From Selenomonadales bacterium (lineage in GTDB: Bacteria > Bacillota > Negativicutes > Sporomusales > UBA7701), in contig JARKNV010000028.1 of assembly GCA_029976065.1 (NCBI GenBank), positions 1 through 48,820 on the forward strand: DNA of 48,820 nt, in the 5' to 3' direction. Shown piece by piece: positions 30,921 through 39,964 of the stretch. Under the pieces are notes generated by a model, which saw only the letters and a program-made list of their open reading frames with translations, searched no databases and was not told the DNA's origin. A program made the position numbers and the translations under genes. Each line of letters begins with the position of its first letter. The first letter of the stretch is position 1.

Positions 30921-32093
30921 ATGGACCGCGTAGCGTTAATCCTGGCACTCTGCCTCTGCCTGGCGTCGCCGGTGGCGTCGGGAGCCTGGCCGGACGGCCA
31001 CGAGCTCACCGAAGGCTATATGACCGTCCTCGACGAACAGGGCCTTATCCTCCTGGAAACCGGCCTGGTGGTGCGGCCGGGCGACATGTTCATCAACGAG
31101 GCCAACCGCCTGTACGAAATAACCGTGGTCGACGGAACGCTGGCCAGAGCGCGGTTCATCGGCGAAGAGCCCCCGGCCGCGGCGGCGAGCGTCCCCGTCC
31201 AGGCTCCCGCGCCGCCGCCGGGCGGACCCGTGCCGGCGGCGCCGACCGAGCCGGCGGCCCCGGACACCATCCATGCGCCCGCCCCCGCCCCGCCCCAGCA
31301 GCTTATCGCCCTTTACTACACCCACAACGACGAATCCTATATCCCCACCGACGGCAAGGCAACCATCCCGGGCAACGGCGGCATCTATAACGTCGGCGGC
31401 GCCCTGGCCCAGCGGCTCATCGAGCTGGGCTACGCGGTCGAAAACGACCAGACGCGCCACGACCCGCACGACGCCAACGCCTACCAGCGTTCGCGCCGCA
31501 CCTTCAAACGCCTGCTCGAACAAGGGCCGGCCGCGTCGTTCGACATCCACCGCGACAGCGCGCCGCTGAGCGCCTACCAGATCACCATCAACGGCCAACC
31601 GGCGGCCAAAATGCTGCTGGTGGTCGGCCGCCAGAACCAGAACCGCACCGCCACCATGGACTACGCCAAACAGATCAAGGCCGCCGCCGACGCCAAATAC
31701 AAGGGCCTGGTCCGCGGCATCTTCATCGCCCACGGCAACTACAACCAGGACCTCAGTCCGCGCACCATGCTGGTGGAGATCGGCACCGAGTACAACTCCC
31801 GGGAAGCGGCCGAACGCACCGCCGCCCTGTTCGCCGACATCGTGCCCGCCTTCCTCGCGCCGGCGGCCCCGGGACCGGCCGCGGCCACCGCCCCCGCCCC
31901 GCCCGCCGGCGGAAATCCCCCCGCGGGCGGCGGCTACCTGCGCGACATCTTCAACATCGTGGGCGTGCTGGCCGCCGGCATCGCCGGCTTCCTGTTCATC
32001 AGCACCGGCAGCTGGCGGGAGGCCAAACGCAAGCTGGCCCGCTTCCGTCGCTTCGAATTCGTCAATTTTCTCGGCAAAAAGCGCAAGGACTAG
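30921..32093 (+). CDS. SpoIIP-family sporulation amidase
   Basis: SpoIIP is a peptidoglycan amidase/endopeptidase that, with SpoIID and SpoIIM, drives engulfment during sporulation. The 390-residue protein has a signal peptide (1-21), a small domain (about 30-82), a Pro/Ala-rich linker (about 85-127), the SpoIIP domain (about 128-315) and a C-terminal membrane segment (about 345-365). The family core is clear: YYTHNDESYIP at 132-142, then GGIYNVGGALAQRLIELGY, a YQRSRRTFKRLL block, SFDIHRDSAP and VEIGTEYNSREAAERTA. The metal-ligand His and Glu residues are present. The ATG at 30921 has GAGGTG before it. The N-terminal small domain recurs in the next gene. Confidence 0.9.
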   Translation: MDRVALILALCLCLASPVASGAWPDGHELTEGYMTVLDEQGLILLETGLVVRPGDMFINEANRLYEITVVDGTLARARFIGEEPPAAAASVPVQAPAPPPGGPVPAAPTEPAAPDTIHAPAPAPPQQLIALYYTHNDESYIPTDGKATIPGNGGIYNVGGALAQRLIELGYAVENDQTRHDPHDANAYQRSRRTFKRLLEQGPAASFDIHRDSAPLSAYQITINGQPAAKMLLVVGRQNQNRTATMDYAKQIKAAADAKYKGLVRGIFIAHGNYNQDLSPRTMLVEIGTEYNSREAAERTAALFADIVPAFLAPAAPGPAAATAPAPPAGGNPPAGGGYLRDIFNIVGVLAAGIAGFLFISTGSWREAKRKLARFRRFEFVNFLGKKRKD

Positions 32094-32110
32094 ACAAGGG
32101 GAGAACCGCC

Positions 32111-32449
32111 GTGGTTGCCAAAAGGCACCTGTTCATCGTCGTCGCCGCCCTCCTGGCCGTCGGCATCGCCGCCTGGCTGCTGATCACCTATCTGCCGCTC
32201 AACCTGCTGCCCATCCAGCAGAAACCGGAACAGCCGCCGCAGAAGGTCTACGACCACTACATCATCTACGAAGACGAAACCGACCGCGTGCTGATGTACG
32301 TACCCCTGACGGTCAGCATCGGCGACGAGCTCATCACCGAGGAAAACAAGCGCTACGAAGTCGTCAGGATAGAGGAAAACCGGGCCTACGCCCGGTTTGT
32401 GGAAAACGTCGTGCTGCCGAAAGACTCGCAGCCAGAGAAGAAAAAGTAA
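32111..32449 (+). CDS. Membrane-anchored small protein sharing a domain with the SpoIIP-like protein
   Basis: A 112-residue protein with one N-terminal membrane segment (about 6-27), a Pro/Gln-rich spacer and a ~50-residue domain at 50-99. That domain (HYIIYEDETDRVLMYVPLTV...GDELITEENKRYEVVRI...YARFVE) aligns by eye with residues 33-82 of the preceding SpoIIP-like protein (GYMTVLDEQGLILLETGLVV...GDMFINEANRLYEITVV...ARFIGE). The GTG at 32111 is 17 bases beyond that gene, with GGGGAGAA upstream, so the two are an operon. It probably acts with the SpoIIP-like protein at the membrane during engulfment; that is inference. Confidence 0.78.
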   Translation: MVAKRHLFIVVAALLAVGIAAWLLITYLPLNLLPIQQKPEQPPQKVYDHYIIYEDETDRVLMYVPLTVSIGDELITEENKRYEVVRIEENRAYARFVENVVLPKDSQPEKKK

Positions 32450-32463
32450 ATAAGTTCCGATAA

Positions 32464-33546
32464 TTACGAGTGGCGGTCGAGGAGAGCCTGTTCCCGCAGG
32501 CGCTTCAGACCGTCTCTTATTGTTTTCGCCCGCACCTCGCCGATGCCCTCCACCTCGTCGAGGTCCTCGATGGTGGCGGTAAAAACCCGCTTGAGGGTCT
32601 TGAAATGGCTGACAAGGTTCTCGACAACCGGCATCGGCAGCCGGGGGATGCGATTCAGCAGCCTGAAGCCCCGCGGCACCACCGGCACGTCGATGGCGTT
32701 CGGGGTGACGCCGTAGCCGAGGATGCGGCAGACGTTGTAAGGGTCAAGGATATCCTCCGGCAGGGCGGCCAGCTGCTCGCGCACCGCCTCGTGGGTCTTG
32801 ACGTCGGCGGTCACGCAGTAATCGCGGATAAGCAGCAGCACCTCGTCTTCCTCCGGGGTCAGCTCCTCCAGCTGCATGCTGATGAGGCGCCCCTCGCTGC
32901 CGAGCTCGATGATGTTGCGCTGGATCTCGGTGGCGATGCGGCTGACGTGCTCGGCGCGGATGATCACCGCCGCCACGTCGCTGAGGGTCACGAGGTCCTC
33001 GAATTCGAGCGCGCTCAGCGTGATCAGCCCGCCGGTGAGCACCGACTTGTACTTCTCCAGCGTCTGCAGCGCCTGGTTGGCGCGGCTGAGAATCACGGTG
33101 ATGTCCTTGAGGGTGTAGCGGAGGTTGCCGAGATACACGGTGATAATGTTGCGGCGCTGGGAAATGGCAATCACCAGCGCCCCCGTCTGGCGGGCGACCC
33201 GCTCGGCGGTGCGGTGGCGGGTGCCGGTCTCGGTGGTGGGCACCGCGGCGTCGGGCACCAGCTGGGCGTTGCCGATCATGATCCGCTTGGCGTCGCCCGA
33301 GAGCACCAGTGCGCCGTCCATCTTCGCCAGCTCGTAGAAACCCGCCGGCGTGAAGTCGCAATTGATGGCGAAGCCGCCGTCCACCACCGCCATCACCTTC
33401 GGGCCGTCGCCGACGACGACCAGCGCCCCCATCTTGGCGCGGAGCACGTTTTCCAGCCCATCGCGCAGCATCGTGCCTGGCGACAGGTACTTCAGCGTTT
33501 TAACGAATCTTGCGTCCCACAGTTGCTCTTCCCGATCCTGGGTCAT
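32464..33546 (-). CDS. disA: DNA integrity scanning diadenylate cyclase DisA
   Basis: DisA makes c-di-AMP from two ATP and scans DNA for damage, linking genome integrity to sporulation. The 360-residue protein has an N-terminal DAC domain with the DGA motif (AKMDGALVLS) and RHR motif (GTRHRTAERVARQ), a helical linker and a C-terminal HhH domain (EVEGIGEVRAKTIRDGLKRL). All look active. The ATG overlaps the radA stop by four bases (ATGA), so the two are coupled, as in Bacillus. It ends 14 bases from the stop of the convergent 32111 gene, with no terminator visible between. Confidence 0.97.
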   Translation of the reverse strand: MTQDREEQLWDARFVKTLKYLSPGTMLRDGLENVLRAKMGALVVVGDGPKVMAVVDGGFAINCDFTPAGFYELAKMDGALVLSGDAKRIMIGNAQLVPDAAVPTTETGTRHRTAERVARQTGALVIAISQRRNIITVYLGNLRYTLKDITVILSRANQALQTLEKYKSVLTGGLITLSALEFEDLVTLSDVAAVIIRAEHVSRIATEIQRNIIELGSEGRLISMQLEELTPEEDEVLLLIRDYCVTADVKTHEAVREQLAALPEDILDPYNVCRILGYGVTPNAIDVPVVPRGFRLLNRIPRLPMPVVENLVSHFKTLKRVFTATIEDLDEVEGIGEVRAKTIRDGLKRLREQALLDRHS

Positions 33547-34910
33547 GTCATAACCGCCTCCATCGCCTCCACAACATTACTTGCACCGATTATCTCCAGT
33601 CCCTTGGGACGAATTTTCAGGCCCGCGAGGTTGCCGGCGGGAATGACGACCCGTTTGAAGCCCAGCGCCGCCGCCTCCCGCACCCTGAGGTCGACGCGGG
33701 AAATCATCCTCACCTCGCCGGTCAGGCCCACCTCGCCCATCACCGCCGTCCCCGGATCGATGACGAGGTTGCGGAAGCTGGCTGCCAGCGCCAGGCACAC
33801 CGCCAGGTCGGCGGCCGGCTCGTCGGTGCGGATGCCGCCGACGGCGTTGACGTAAGCGTCCTGGTTGCCGAGGGCCAGGCCGACCCGTTTCTCCAGCACC
33901 GCCATCAGCAGGATGAGGCGGTTATAATCGAACCCCGCCGCCATGCGGCGCGGCATGCCGAAGCAGGTGGTGCTCACCAGCGCCTGAATCTCGATTAAGA
34001 GCGGCCGCGCCCCTTCCAGGCAGGCCAGCACGACCGAGCCGGAAACGCTCTGCGGCCTCTCGGCCAGCAGCAGCGCGGAAGGATTCTCCACCTGAACGAG
34101 GCCGGTCTCCTCCATGCTGAACAGGCCGCTTTCCGTCGTCGCCCCGAAGCGGTTCTTCATCGCCCTGAGCACCCGGAAAGCGTAGCTGCGCTCCCCTTCG
34201 AAATAAAGAACGACGTCGACCATGTGCTCGAGGAGGCGCGGCCCGGCGATATTGCCGTCCTTGGTCACGTGGCCGATGATGACCACCGGGATGCCGCTCT
34301 CCTTGGCGAAGCGCAGCAGGCGGCCGGTCGATTCCCGCACCTGGCCAACGCTGCCCGGCGCCGACGGCAGATCGGGGCTGAACATCGTCTGGATGGAATC
34401 CACCACCACCATCGCGGGAGTGATGGCGTCCGCCTGGGCGACTATTTCGTCGAGGTTAGTTTCTGTCATAACGAGCAGATTATCACTCAATTTGCCGAGG
34501 CGTTCGGCCCTGAGGCGCGTCTGGGCGGCCGACTCCTCGCCGGAAACGTACAGCACCGGGCCGCCGGCGGAGCCGATGCCGCCGGCCACCTGGAGAAGGA
34601 GCGTCGATTTGCCGATCCCGGGATCGCCGCCCAGCAGAACGAGCGACCCGGGCACGATGCCGCCCCCCAGCACGCGGTCGAATTCCTCCAGCCCCGTCCT
34701 GATGCGGGGCAGGGACGCGGTGTCCACGGCGGTGATCGGCAGCGGCCGGGCGGGGGGCAGGGAGCGGGCGGCCGCCTTCGCCGCCGGCTGCCTGGCCACG
34801 ACCTCCTCGACCATGCTGTTCCAGGCGCCGCAGCCGGGGCAGCGGCCCAGCCACTTGGGCGAATCGTGGCCGCACTCCTGGCAAACGAAGCGGATTTTCG
34901 TCTTGGACAC
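33543..34910 (-). CDS. radA: DNA repair helicase RadA
   Basis: RadA is a RecA-like branch-migration helicase for recombination. The 455-residue protein has the zinc finger FVCQECGHDSPKWLGRCPGCGAW at the start, Walker A GGDPGIGKST (about 93-102), Walker B VVVDSIQTM, the RadA-specific KNRFG motif and a C-terminal Lon-like domain with MGEVGLTGEVR. Start is GTG at 34910; the ribosome site is weak. It is followed directly by disA. The upstream stretch 34911-35184 holds repeat E and no clear promoter, although clpC, mcsB, mcsA and ctsR are on the same strand beyond a terminator. Confidence 0.97.
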   Translation of the reverse strand: MSKTKIRFVCQECGHDSPKWLGRCPGCGAWNSMVEEVVARQPAAKAAARSLPPARPLPITAVDTASLPRIRTGLEEFDRVLGGGIVPGSLVLLGGDPGIGKSTLLLQVAGGIGSAGGPVLYVSGEESAAQTRLRAERLGKLSDNLLVMTETNLDEIVAQADAITPAMVVVDSIQTMFSPDLPSAPGSVGQVRESTGRLLRFAKESGIPVVIIGHVTKDGNIAGPRLLEHMVDVVLYFEGERSYAFRVLRAMKNRFGATTESGLFSMEETGLVQVENPSALLLAERPQSVSGSVVLACLEGARPLLIEIQALVSTTCFGMPRRMAAGFDYNRLILLMAVLEKRVGLALGNQDAYVNAVGGIRTDEPAADLAVCLALAASFRNLVIDPGTAVMGEVGLTGEVRMISRVDLRVREAAALGFKRVVIPAGNLAGLKIRPKGLEIIGASNVVEAMEAVMT

Positions 34911-34959
34911 CTATAGTGACCCCTTTCCGTAGGGAAAAACTTAGCTTTTCAAAACTGCT

Positions 34960-35105
34960 TTGCGGAGAACGCAGGTTTGCGCCGGAGCTCCGGCCTAAGC
35001 AGGCACACGCCGCTTCAGCGGCGATGTGGTCGCTTATACCCGCAGGGTGACCCGCAGGGTGGAACGCGCCGTATGGCTCGGGCCGACACAGCCATACCGT
35101 CGCCG
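34960..35105 (-). repeat. Dispersed repeat, module 2
   Basis: Contains TTTGCGCCGGAGCTCCGGCC, CGCTTCAGCGGCGATGTGGT and GAACGCGCCGTATGGCTCGG, all shared with copies at 8611 and 19378. It lies beyond the clpC terminator, between clpC and radA, in the same orientation relative to clpC as the other copies to their upstream genes. It fills most of the 34911-35251 gap. Confidence 0.8.
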
Positions 35106-35184
35106 TAGCGGGGGGCAAACCCAAGGCCGGGGTATCGTCGCAAGCACATTGTTTCTAGTCTTGCGCAAAACACGTCGGGATTTG

Positions 35185-35223
35185 CAAGAAAAAAGGCACT
35201 CAGACTGCTCTGAGTACCTTTTT
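35185..35223 (-). terminator. Terminator of the ctsR-mcsA-mcsB-clpC operon
   Basis: GGTACTCAG-AGCAGT-CTGAGTGCC (one mismatch), followed on the minus strand by TTTTTTCTTG, about 30 bases beyond the clpC stop codon. Confidence 0.88.
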
Positions 35224-35251
35224 CGTTATATTTCGCGGTTTTCCTGCCTAA

Positions 35252-37714
35252 TCAGCTTTTTTTGCTGAAAGTGAGCTTGCCGGCGTCGTCGGCGTCCACC
35301 ACCACGGTGTCGCCGGCCGCCGCCTCCCGCTTCAGCAGCATTTCGGCGATCGAGTCCTCGACCAGCTTCTGGATGGCCCGGCGCAGCGGCCGCGCCCCGT
35401 AGGCGTAGTCCTTGCCCTCGGTCAGCAGGCGGGTCTTGGCCTTGTCGCCCACCTCCAGGCTGAGGCCGTTTTCCTTGAGCCGCTTGGCCACGCCCTGCAG
35501 CATGATATCCACGATCTCCTTCAACTGGTCGTCGCTGAGGCCGGTGAAGACGATTATCTCGTCGACCCTGTTGAGGAACTCCGGCCGGAAGGTGCGGCGC
35601 ACCTCCTCCATGACCCGGTTCTTGGCGCCCTCGTTATCCTCGGCGCCGGTATCGGCCAGGAAGCCGACCGTGCCGCTGTCCTTCTTGAGGTGCTTGGCCC
35701 CGGCGTTCGAGGTCATGATGATGACGGTGTTCTTGAAATCGACCACCCGGCCGTGGCTGTCGGTCAGCCGGCCGTCCTCGAGGATCTGCAGGAGGATGTT
35801 GAACACGTCGTAATGGGCCTTCTCGATCTCGTCGAAGAGGATGACCGAAAAGGGCTTGCGGCGGACGGCGTCCGTCAGCTGGCCGCCCTCGTCGTAGCCG
35901 ACATACCCAGGAGGGGCGCCGACCAGGCGGGACACGGTGTGCTTCTCCATATACTCCGACATATCCAGGCGGATCATGGCGTTCTCGTCGCCGAACAGCG
36001 CCTCGGCCAGCGCCCTGGCCAGCTCGGTCTTGCCGACGCCGGTGGGCCCGAGGAAGATGAAGGAGCCGATGGGGCGTTTGGGGTCCTTGAGCCCGGAACG
36101 GGCGCGCCTTACGGCGCGGGCCACGGCCTGGACGGCCTCGTCCTGGCCGACGACGCGCTGGTGGAGCACTTCCTCCAGCTTCAGCAGGCGCTCGCTCTCC
36201 TCCTCGGCCAGCTTCTTGACCGGGATGCCCGTCCAGCTCGCCACCACCTGGGCGATATCCTCGCCGCTCACGGTGGTGCGCTCGCCGCCGGCCTGCTTCC
36301 ATTCCTTCTGCTTATTCTCCAGCTCTTCCTGGATCTGCTTCTCGTCGTCGCGGAGGTGGGCCGCCCGCTCGTATTCCTGGCCGGCGATCGCCGCCTCCTT
36401 CTCGGTGCGGACCTTGGCCAGCCGCTGCTCGATCTCCTTGACGTCGGGCGGCGGCACGAACGCCTTCAGCCTCACCCTTGAGGCGGCCTCGTCCATGAGG
36501 TCGATGGCCTTGTCGGGCAGGAAGCGGTCGGAGATATAGCGGTGCGACAGCTTGACGGCCGCCTCGATGGCCTCGTCGGTGATCTGGGCGCGGTGGAAGG
36601 CCTCGTACTTGTCGCGCAGGCCCTTGAGGATGCCGATCGCCTCCTCTTCGCTGGGCTCGCCGACGATGATCGGCTGGAAGCGGCGCTCCAGGGCGGCGTC
36701 CTTCTCGATATGCTTCTTGTATTCGTTTAGAGTGGTGGCCCCGATGGCCTGCAGCTCGCCGCGGGCCAGGGCGGGTTTGAGGATGTTGGCGGCGTCGATG
36801 GCGCCTTCGGCGGCGCCGGCGCCGATGAGGGTGTGCAGCTCGTCGATGAACAGGACGATGTTGCCGGCGCGGCGGATCTCATCCATCACCTTTTTCAGGC
36901 GCTCCTCGAACTCGCCGCGGTACTTGGTGCCGGCGACCATCGAGCCCATGTTCAGCGATACCACCCGCTTGTCGCGCAGCGTCTCCGGCACCTTGCCGTC
37001 GATGATCCGCTGGGCGAGCCCCTCGGCGATGGCCGTCTTGCCGACGCCGGGTTCGCCGATCAGCGCCGGGTTGTTCTTGGTGCGGCGGCTCAGGATCTGG
37101 ATGACCCGCTCGATCTCGTTCTCGCGGCCGATGACCGGGTCGATCTTGCCCTCGGTGGCCAGCTTGTTGATATCGCGGCCGAACTCGTCGAGGGTGGGGG
37201 TATTGGTGGCCTGCTGCTTGCCGGCGGCCTTGGGAGCGGCGCCATGCTGATGGGGCTGGGGAGCCGGGCCCTGCAGAGCGTAGCCGCCTAAGAGTTCGAT
37301 CACCCGCTGGCGGGTATGGTCGATGTCGACCCCCATGCCTGTGAGCACCTGGGCCGCCACCCCTTCGCCCTCGCGGACGAGGCCGAGGAGGAGGTGTTCG
37401 GTGCCGATGTAGTTGTGGCCGAGGCTCTGCGCCTCTTCCACCGACAGCTCGATGACCTTCTTGGCCCGCGGCGTGTAGGCCAGTTCGCCGCCCGCCTGCA
37501 GCTCGCCGCGGCCGATGGTGTTCTCCACCTGGGCGCGGACGGAGTCGAGGTTTATGTTCAGCGTGCCGAGCGCTTTGGCGGCAACGCCCTCGCCTTCGGC
37601 GAGCAATCCCAGCAGCAGGTGTTCGGTGCCGATATAGTTGTGTCCCAGGCGGCCGGCCTCGTGCTGGGCGAGAGCCAGCACCTTGCGGGCGCGGTCGGTG
37701 AATCTGTTAAGCAT
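35252..37714 (-). CDS. clpC: ATP-dependent Clp protease ATP-binding subunit ClpC
   Basis: ClpC is the AAA+ unfoldase that feeds ClpP and, in Bacillota, works with McsB-marked phospho-arginine substrates. The 820-residue protein has two N-terminal repeats (1-145; [34 protein letters not shown] twice), AAA domain 1 ([15 protein letters not shown]), the coiled-coil M domain with a UVR motif ([26 protein letters not shown]), and AAA domain 2 ([22 protein letters not shown]). The M domain length is that of ClpC rather than ClpB. GGAGGG precedes the ATG. The gene overlaps mcsB by eight bases. Confidence 0.98.
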   Translation of the reverse strand: MLNRFTDRARKVLALAQHEAGRLGHNYIGTEHLLLGLLAEGEGVAAKALGTLNINLDSVRAQVENTIGRGELQAGGELAYTPRAKKVIELSVEEAQSLGHNYIGTEHLLLGLVREGEGVAAQVLTGMGVDIDHTRQRVIELLGGYALQGPAPQPHQHGAAPKAAGKQQATNTPTLDEFGRDINKLATEGKIDPVIGRENEIERVIQILSRRTKNNPALIGEPGVGKTAIAEGLAQRIIDGKVPETLRDKRVVSLNMGSMVAGTKYRGEFEERLKKVMDEIRRAGNIVLFIDELHTLIGAGAAEGAIDAANILKPALARGELQAIGATTLNEYKKHIEKDAALERRFQPIIVGEPSEEEAIGILKGLRDKYEAFHRAQITDEAIEAAVKLSHRYISDRFLPDKAIDLMDEAASRVRLKAFVPPPDVKEIEQRLAKVRTEKEAAIAGQEYERAAHLRDDEKQIQEELENKQKEWKQAGGERTTVSGEDIAQVVASWTGIPVKKLAEEESERLLKLEEVLHQRVVGQDEAVQAVARAVRRARSGLKDPKRPIGSFIFLGPTGVGKTELARALAEALFGDENAMIRLDMSEYMEKHTVSRLVGAPPGYVGYDEGGQLTDAVRRKPFSVILFDEIEKAHYDVFNILLQILEDGRLTDSHGRVVDFKNTVIIMTSNAGAKHLKKDSGTVGFLADTGAEDNEGAKNRVMEEVRRTFRPEFLNRVDEIIVFTGLSDDQLKEIVDIMLQGVAKRLKENGLSLEVGDKAKTRLLTEGKDYAYGARPLRRAIQKLVEDSIAEMLLKREAAAGDTVVVDADDAGKLTFSKKS

Positions 37715-38783
37715 TGGGTTTTCCCTCCTTCAATTTTTCGCGGATCAATTGGGCCCGCAATTTGTCGCGCTCGCCGGGGTCGATTTCCTCCCGGCCGGCG
37801 ATCTTCTGCAGAAAATTAGGGCGGGTGGTGACGAGCAGTTCGTTGAACACCGCCGCGTCCACCCCGGTAATAAGCTTGAGGTCGATGCCCAGGCGCACCT
37901 CGCTGAGCAGGCTCATGGCCTCCTGGCCGGAAACGCTCCGCGCGTAGCGGAGGACGCCGTAGGCCCGCCACACCCTATCGGCCAGCGCGTCCGGCGACGA
38001 TTCCGTCAGAGCCTTCCTGGCGGCGCGCTCCTGCTCGACCACCTGCCTGGCGATACCCTGCAGGTTGTCGATGATCTCCTGCTCGCTGCGGCCGAGGGTA
38101 ATCTGGTTGGATATCTGGAAGATGTTGCCCGTCGCCTCGGAGCCTTCGCCGTACAGGCCCCGCACCGCCAGGCCGAGCTGGGTGGCGGCGGCCATGATCC
38201 TGTTGATCTGGCGGGTAAGGACGAGCGCCGGCAGGTGCACCATCACCGACGCCCTCATACCGGTGCCCACGTTGGTGGGGCAGGCGGTCAGGTACCCGGC
38301 CCGCTCGCTGAAGGCGAAGGTGTGCTTGGCCTCCAGCAGGTCGTCGACGCGGTTGGCGAGCGCGAACGCCTCCTGGAGATCGAGGCCCGGCACCAGGCAC
38401 TGGATGCGCAGGTGGTCCTCCTCGTTGACCATGATGCTCACCGCGGCGTCGTCGCGCACCACCAGGGCGCGGTGGCCGCGCTCATCGGCGTGGTTGGGGC
38501 TGATGATGTGCTTCTCCACCAGCACGTTGCGCTCCAGCGGCGGCAGTTTATCCATTTCCATGAACATATATACGTGCTTGTCGGCGGCGCCGAGGTCGCC
38601 CACCGACCGGCGGATCTCGTCAGCCACGGCGGCCAGCGCCTTGCCGTCGGCGCGACCCGGGAAGGGCACGCCTTCGAGGTTGCGGGCCAGGCGGATGCGG
38701 CTGGAAAGGACGATGTCCCCTTCCGGCCCGCCGCCCTTCATCCAGGGGCTGAGCGGCTTATCGAGCAAATTGTCGATCGTCAT
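37707..38783 (-). CDS. mcsB: Protein arginine kinase McsB
   Basis: McsB phosphorylates arginine residues and so tags proteins (including CtsR) for ClpCP. The 358-residue protein has the phosphagen-kinase fold: [17 protein letters not shown] near the N-terminus, the [10 protein letters not shown] loop and [20 protein letters not shown], and later [20 protein letters not shown]. The usual catalytic Glu/Arg residues of the family are in place. I prefer the ATG at 38783 ([16 protein letters not shown]), which gives the same N-terminal length as Bacillus McsB; a GTG at 38792 overlapping the mcsA stop is possible. It is the third gene of the ctsR operon. Confidence 0.97.
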   Translation of the reverse strand: MTIDNLLDKPLSPWMKGGGPEGDIVLSSRIRLARNLEGVPFPGRADGKALAAVADEIRRSVGDLGAADKHVYMFMEMDKLPPLERNVLVEKHIISPNHADERGHRALVVRDDAAVSIMVNEEDHLRIQCLVPGLDLQEAFALANRVDDLLEAKHTFAFSERAGYLTACPTNVGTGMRASVMVHLPALVLTRQINRIMAAATQLGLAVRGLYGEGSEATGNIFQISNQITLGRSEQEIIDNLQGIARQVVEQERAARKALTESSPDALADRVWRAYGVLRYARSVSGQEAMSLLSEVRLGIDLKLITGVDAAVFNELLVTTRPNFLQKIAGREEIDPGERDKLRAQLIREKLKEGKPNA

Positions 38784-38788
38784 GGCGT

Positions 38789-39304
38789 TCACCCCTTCTC
38801 CCCGTTGATCTGCCCTTCAAGGGCCTTGATCTCGTCCCGCACCTTGGCGGCCTGCTCGTATTCCTCGTTGCTCACATGCCGCTCAAGGTCGCTTTTCAGT
38901 TGGCGGAGCCGCTGGCGGAGAGCCAGCTTGCCGCCGCCCCGCCGCGGGACCTTGCCCGTATGGCTGCCGGTGCCGTGAATGCGGCGCAGCAGCGGTTCGA
39001 GACGGTCGCCGTAGGCGGTGTAGCACTCGCCGCAGCCGATCTTGCCGCTGCGGCCGAAATCGCTGTAAGTCAGGCCGCAATTGGGGCAGGCGGCCTCGTT
39101 CCTCTGCTGGGGCAGGCCGGCCGGGCTGCCGCCCATCATCCCCTTCAGGAAATCCTGAAAGACGAAGTTGGCGTCGGTGGCGAAGGTCAACTCGCCCGCC
39201 TTCTCGGCGCAGGCCTCGCAGAGGTGCTTTTCCGTCTTCTGGTTATTGTTGATCTTGGTGATATGGACGCTGGCCGGTCTTTCCTGGCAATCGTCGCACA
39301 GCAT
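38789..39304 (-). CDS. mcsA: McsA, activator of McsB
   Basis: McsA is the zinc-binding partner needed for McsB kinase activity. The 171-residue protein has two CxxC-type zinc sites, MLCDDCQERPA ... LCEACAEKAG and NEAACPNCGLTYSDFGRSGKIGCGECY, and a C-terminal UVR motif (LRQLKSDLERHVSNEEYEQAAKVRDEIKALEGQ). The layout is identical to that of Bacillus. The ATG is at 39304 with AGGAGGGAAAGAT upstream. It follows ctsR after 41 bases. Confidence 0.96.
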   Translation of the reverse strand: MLCDDCQERPASVHITKINNNQKTEKHLCEACAEKAGELTFATDANFVFQDFLKGMMGGSPAGLPQQRNEAACPNCGLTYSDFGRSGKIGCGECYTAYGDRLEPLLRRIHGTGSHTGKVPRRGGGKLALRQRLRQLKSDLERHVSNEEYEQAAKVRDEIKALEGQINGEKG

Positions 39305-39345
39305 TATCTTTCCCTCCTGTTCTGTAAGAACGCATTTCGTCGCGC

Positions 39346-39795
39346 TCAGGGTTCGAAATCCGTCAGCCTTCTCAGGAGCGAGCGCAGGATGCGGGCCCGC
39401 TCGGCCGCATTAAGCTGCTCGCCGGCCGTCTGGAAGAAGTGCTGCATGATGCCCGCCTCGCGGTCGCTCAGCATGCCGTACAGCCGCAGCCGCTCGATCG
39501 TCTGCTCGACCTCGTCGGCCCGGGCGTCCTCGCCGACCTGGCGGGCGGCATCCTCGTAAATAATCCGCCGCACCGGGATGCGGACGATGCGGACGAAGCC
39601 GCCCGAACCGCGCCGCGACTCGACGATGTAGCCCCGTTCGACCGTGAAGCGCGTGCTGAGCACATAGCTGATCTGCGACGGGGCGCAGTTGAGCTCGTCG
39701 GCCATCTCATTGCGCTTGAGGACGGCGACCTGCTTCTCCTCGTCCGCCAGGCGGCTTAAAATGAAGTTCTCGATGATGTCGGCCAAATTTCCCAT
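39346..39795 (-). CDS. ctsR: Transcriptional repressor CtsR
   Basis: CtsR represses the clp heat-shock regulon by binding direct heptad repeats and is inactivated by heat and by McsB/ClpCP. The 149-residue protein has the N-terminal winged HTH (LADIIENFILSRLADEEKQVAVLKRNEMADELNCAPSQISYVLSTRFTVERGYIVESRRGSGGFVRIVR) with the Gly-rich thermosensor loop RGSGG intact, and a helical C-terminal domain. I chose the ATG at 39795 with GGGAGATGG before it; the open frame extends further upstream only because it reads through the operator. It is autoregulated from that operator. Confidence 0.97.
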   Translation of the reverse strand: MGNLADIIENFILSRLADEEKQVAVLKRNEMADELNCAPSQISYVLSTRFTVERGYIVESRRGSGGFVRIVRIPVRRIIYEDAARQVGEDARADEVEQTIERLRLYGMLSDREAGIMQHFFQTAGEQLNAAERARILRSLLRRLTDFEP

Positions 39796-39810
39796 GCTAC
39801 CATCTCCCGG

Positions 39811-39879
39811 TTTGACTATCTGACTTTTTGATATTTTGACCTTTGACTTTATTGTATCTGACTTTTTGACCTTTTGCAA
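39811..39879 (-). promoter_or_regulatory. ctsR operon promoter with array of CtsR heptads
   Basis: On the minus strand TTGCAA (39874-39879) and TACAAT (39851-39856) are 17 bases apart. Six heptads of the type (A/G)GTCAAA or AGTCAGA lie at 39811-39817, 39819-39825, 39835-39841, 39842-39848, 39857-39863 and 39865-39871. They cover the spacer, the -10 flank and the start region, so CtsR binding would block RNA polymerase. The pairs are 0-1 base apart rather than the usual 3. Confidence 0.88.
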
Positions 39880-39888
39880 GAGGAAGAT

Positions 39889-39935
39889 GAAAAAAAATTA
39901 CAACCCCTACTGGGTAGCCCGGTAGGGGTTGTAAT
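39889..39935 (-). terminator. Strong terminator of the RlmI-like gene
   Basis: AATTACAACCCCTAC/GTAGGGGTTGTAATT, a 15-bp perfect stem at 39897-39935, then a TTTTTTT run on the minus strand. It lies beyond repeat F and insulates the ctsR promoter. Confidence 0.93.
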
Positions 39936-39964
39936 TACCGTCTTTTATCGTTCCTAAACCCTTA

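Noticed and set aside
39796..39879. An N-terminal extension of CtsR starting at 39879
   Set aside because: The 28 extra codons are made of operator heptads and the -10 region; the CtsR family starts at MGNLADIIENF.
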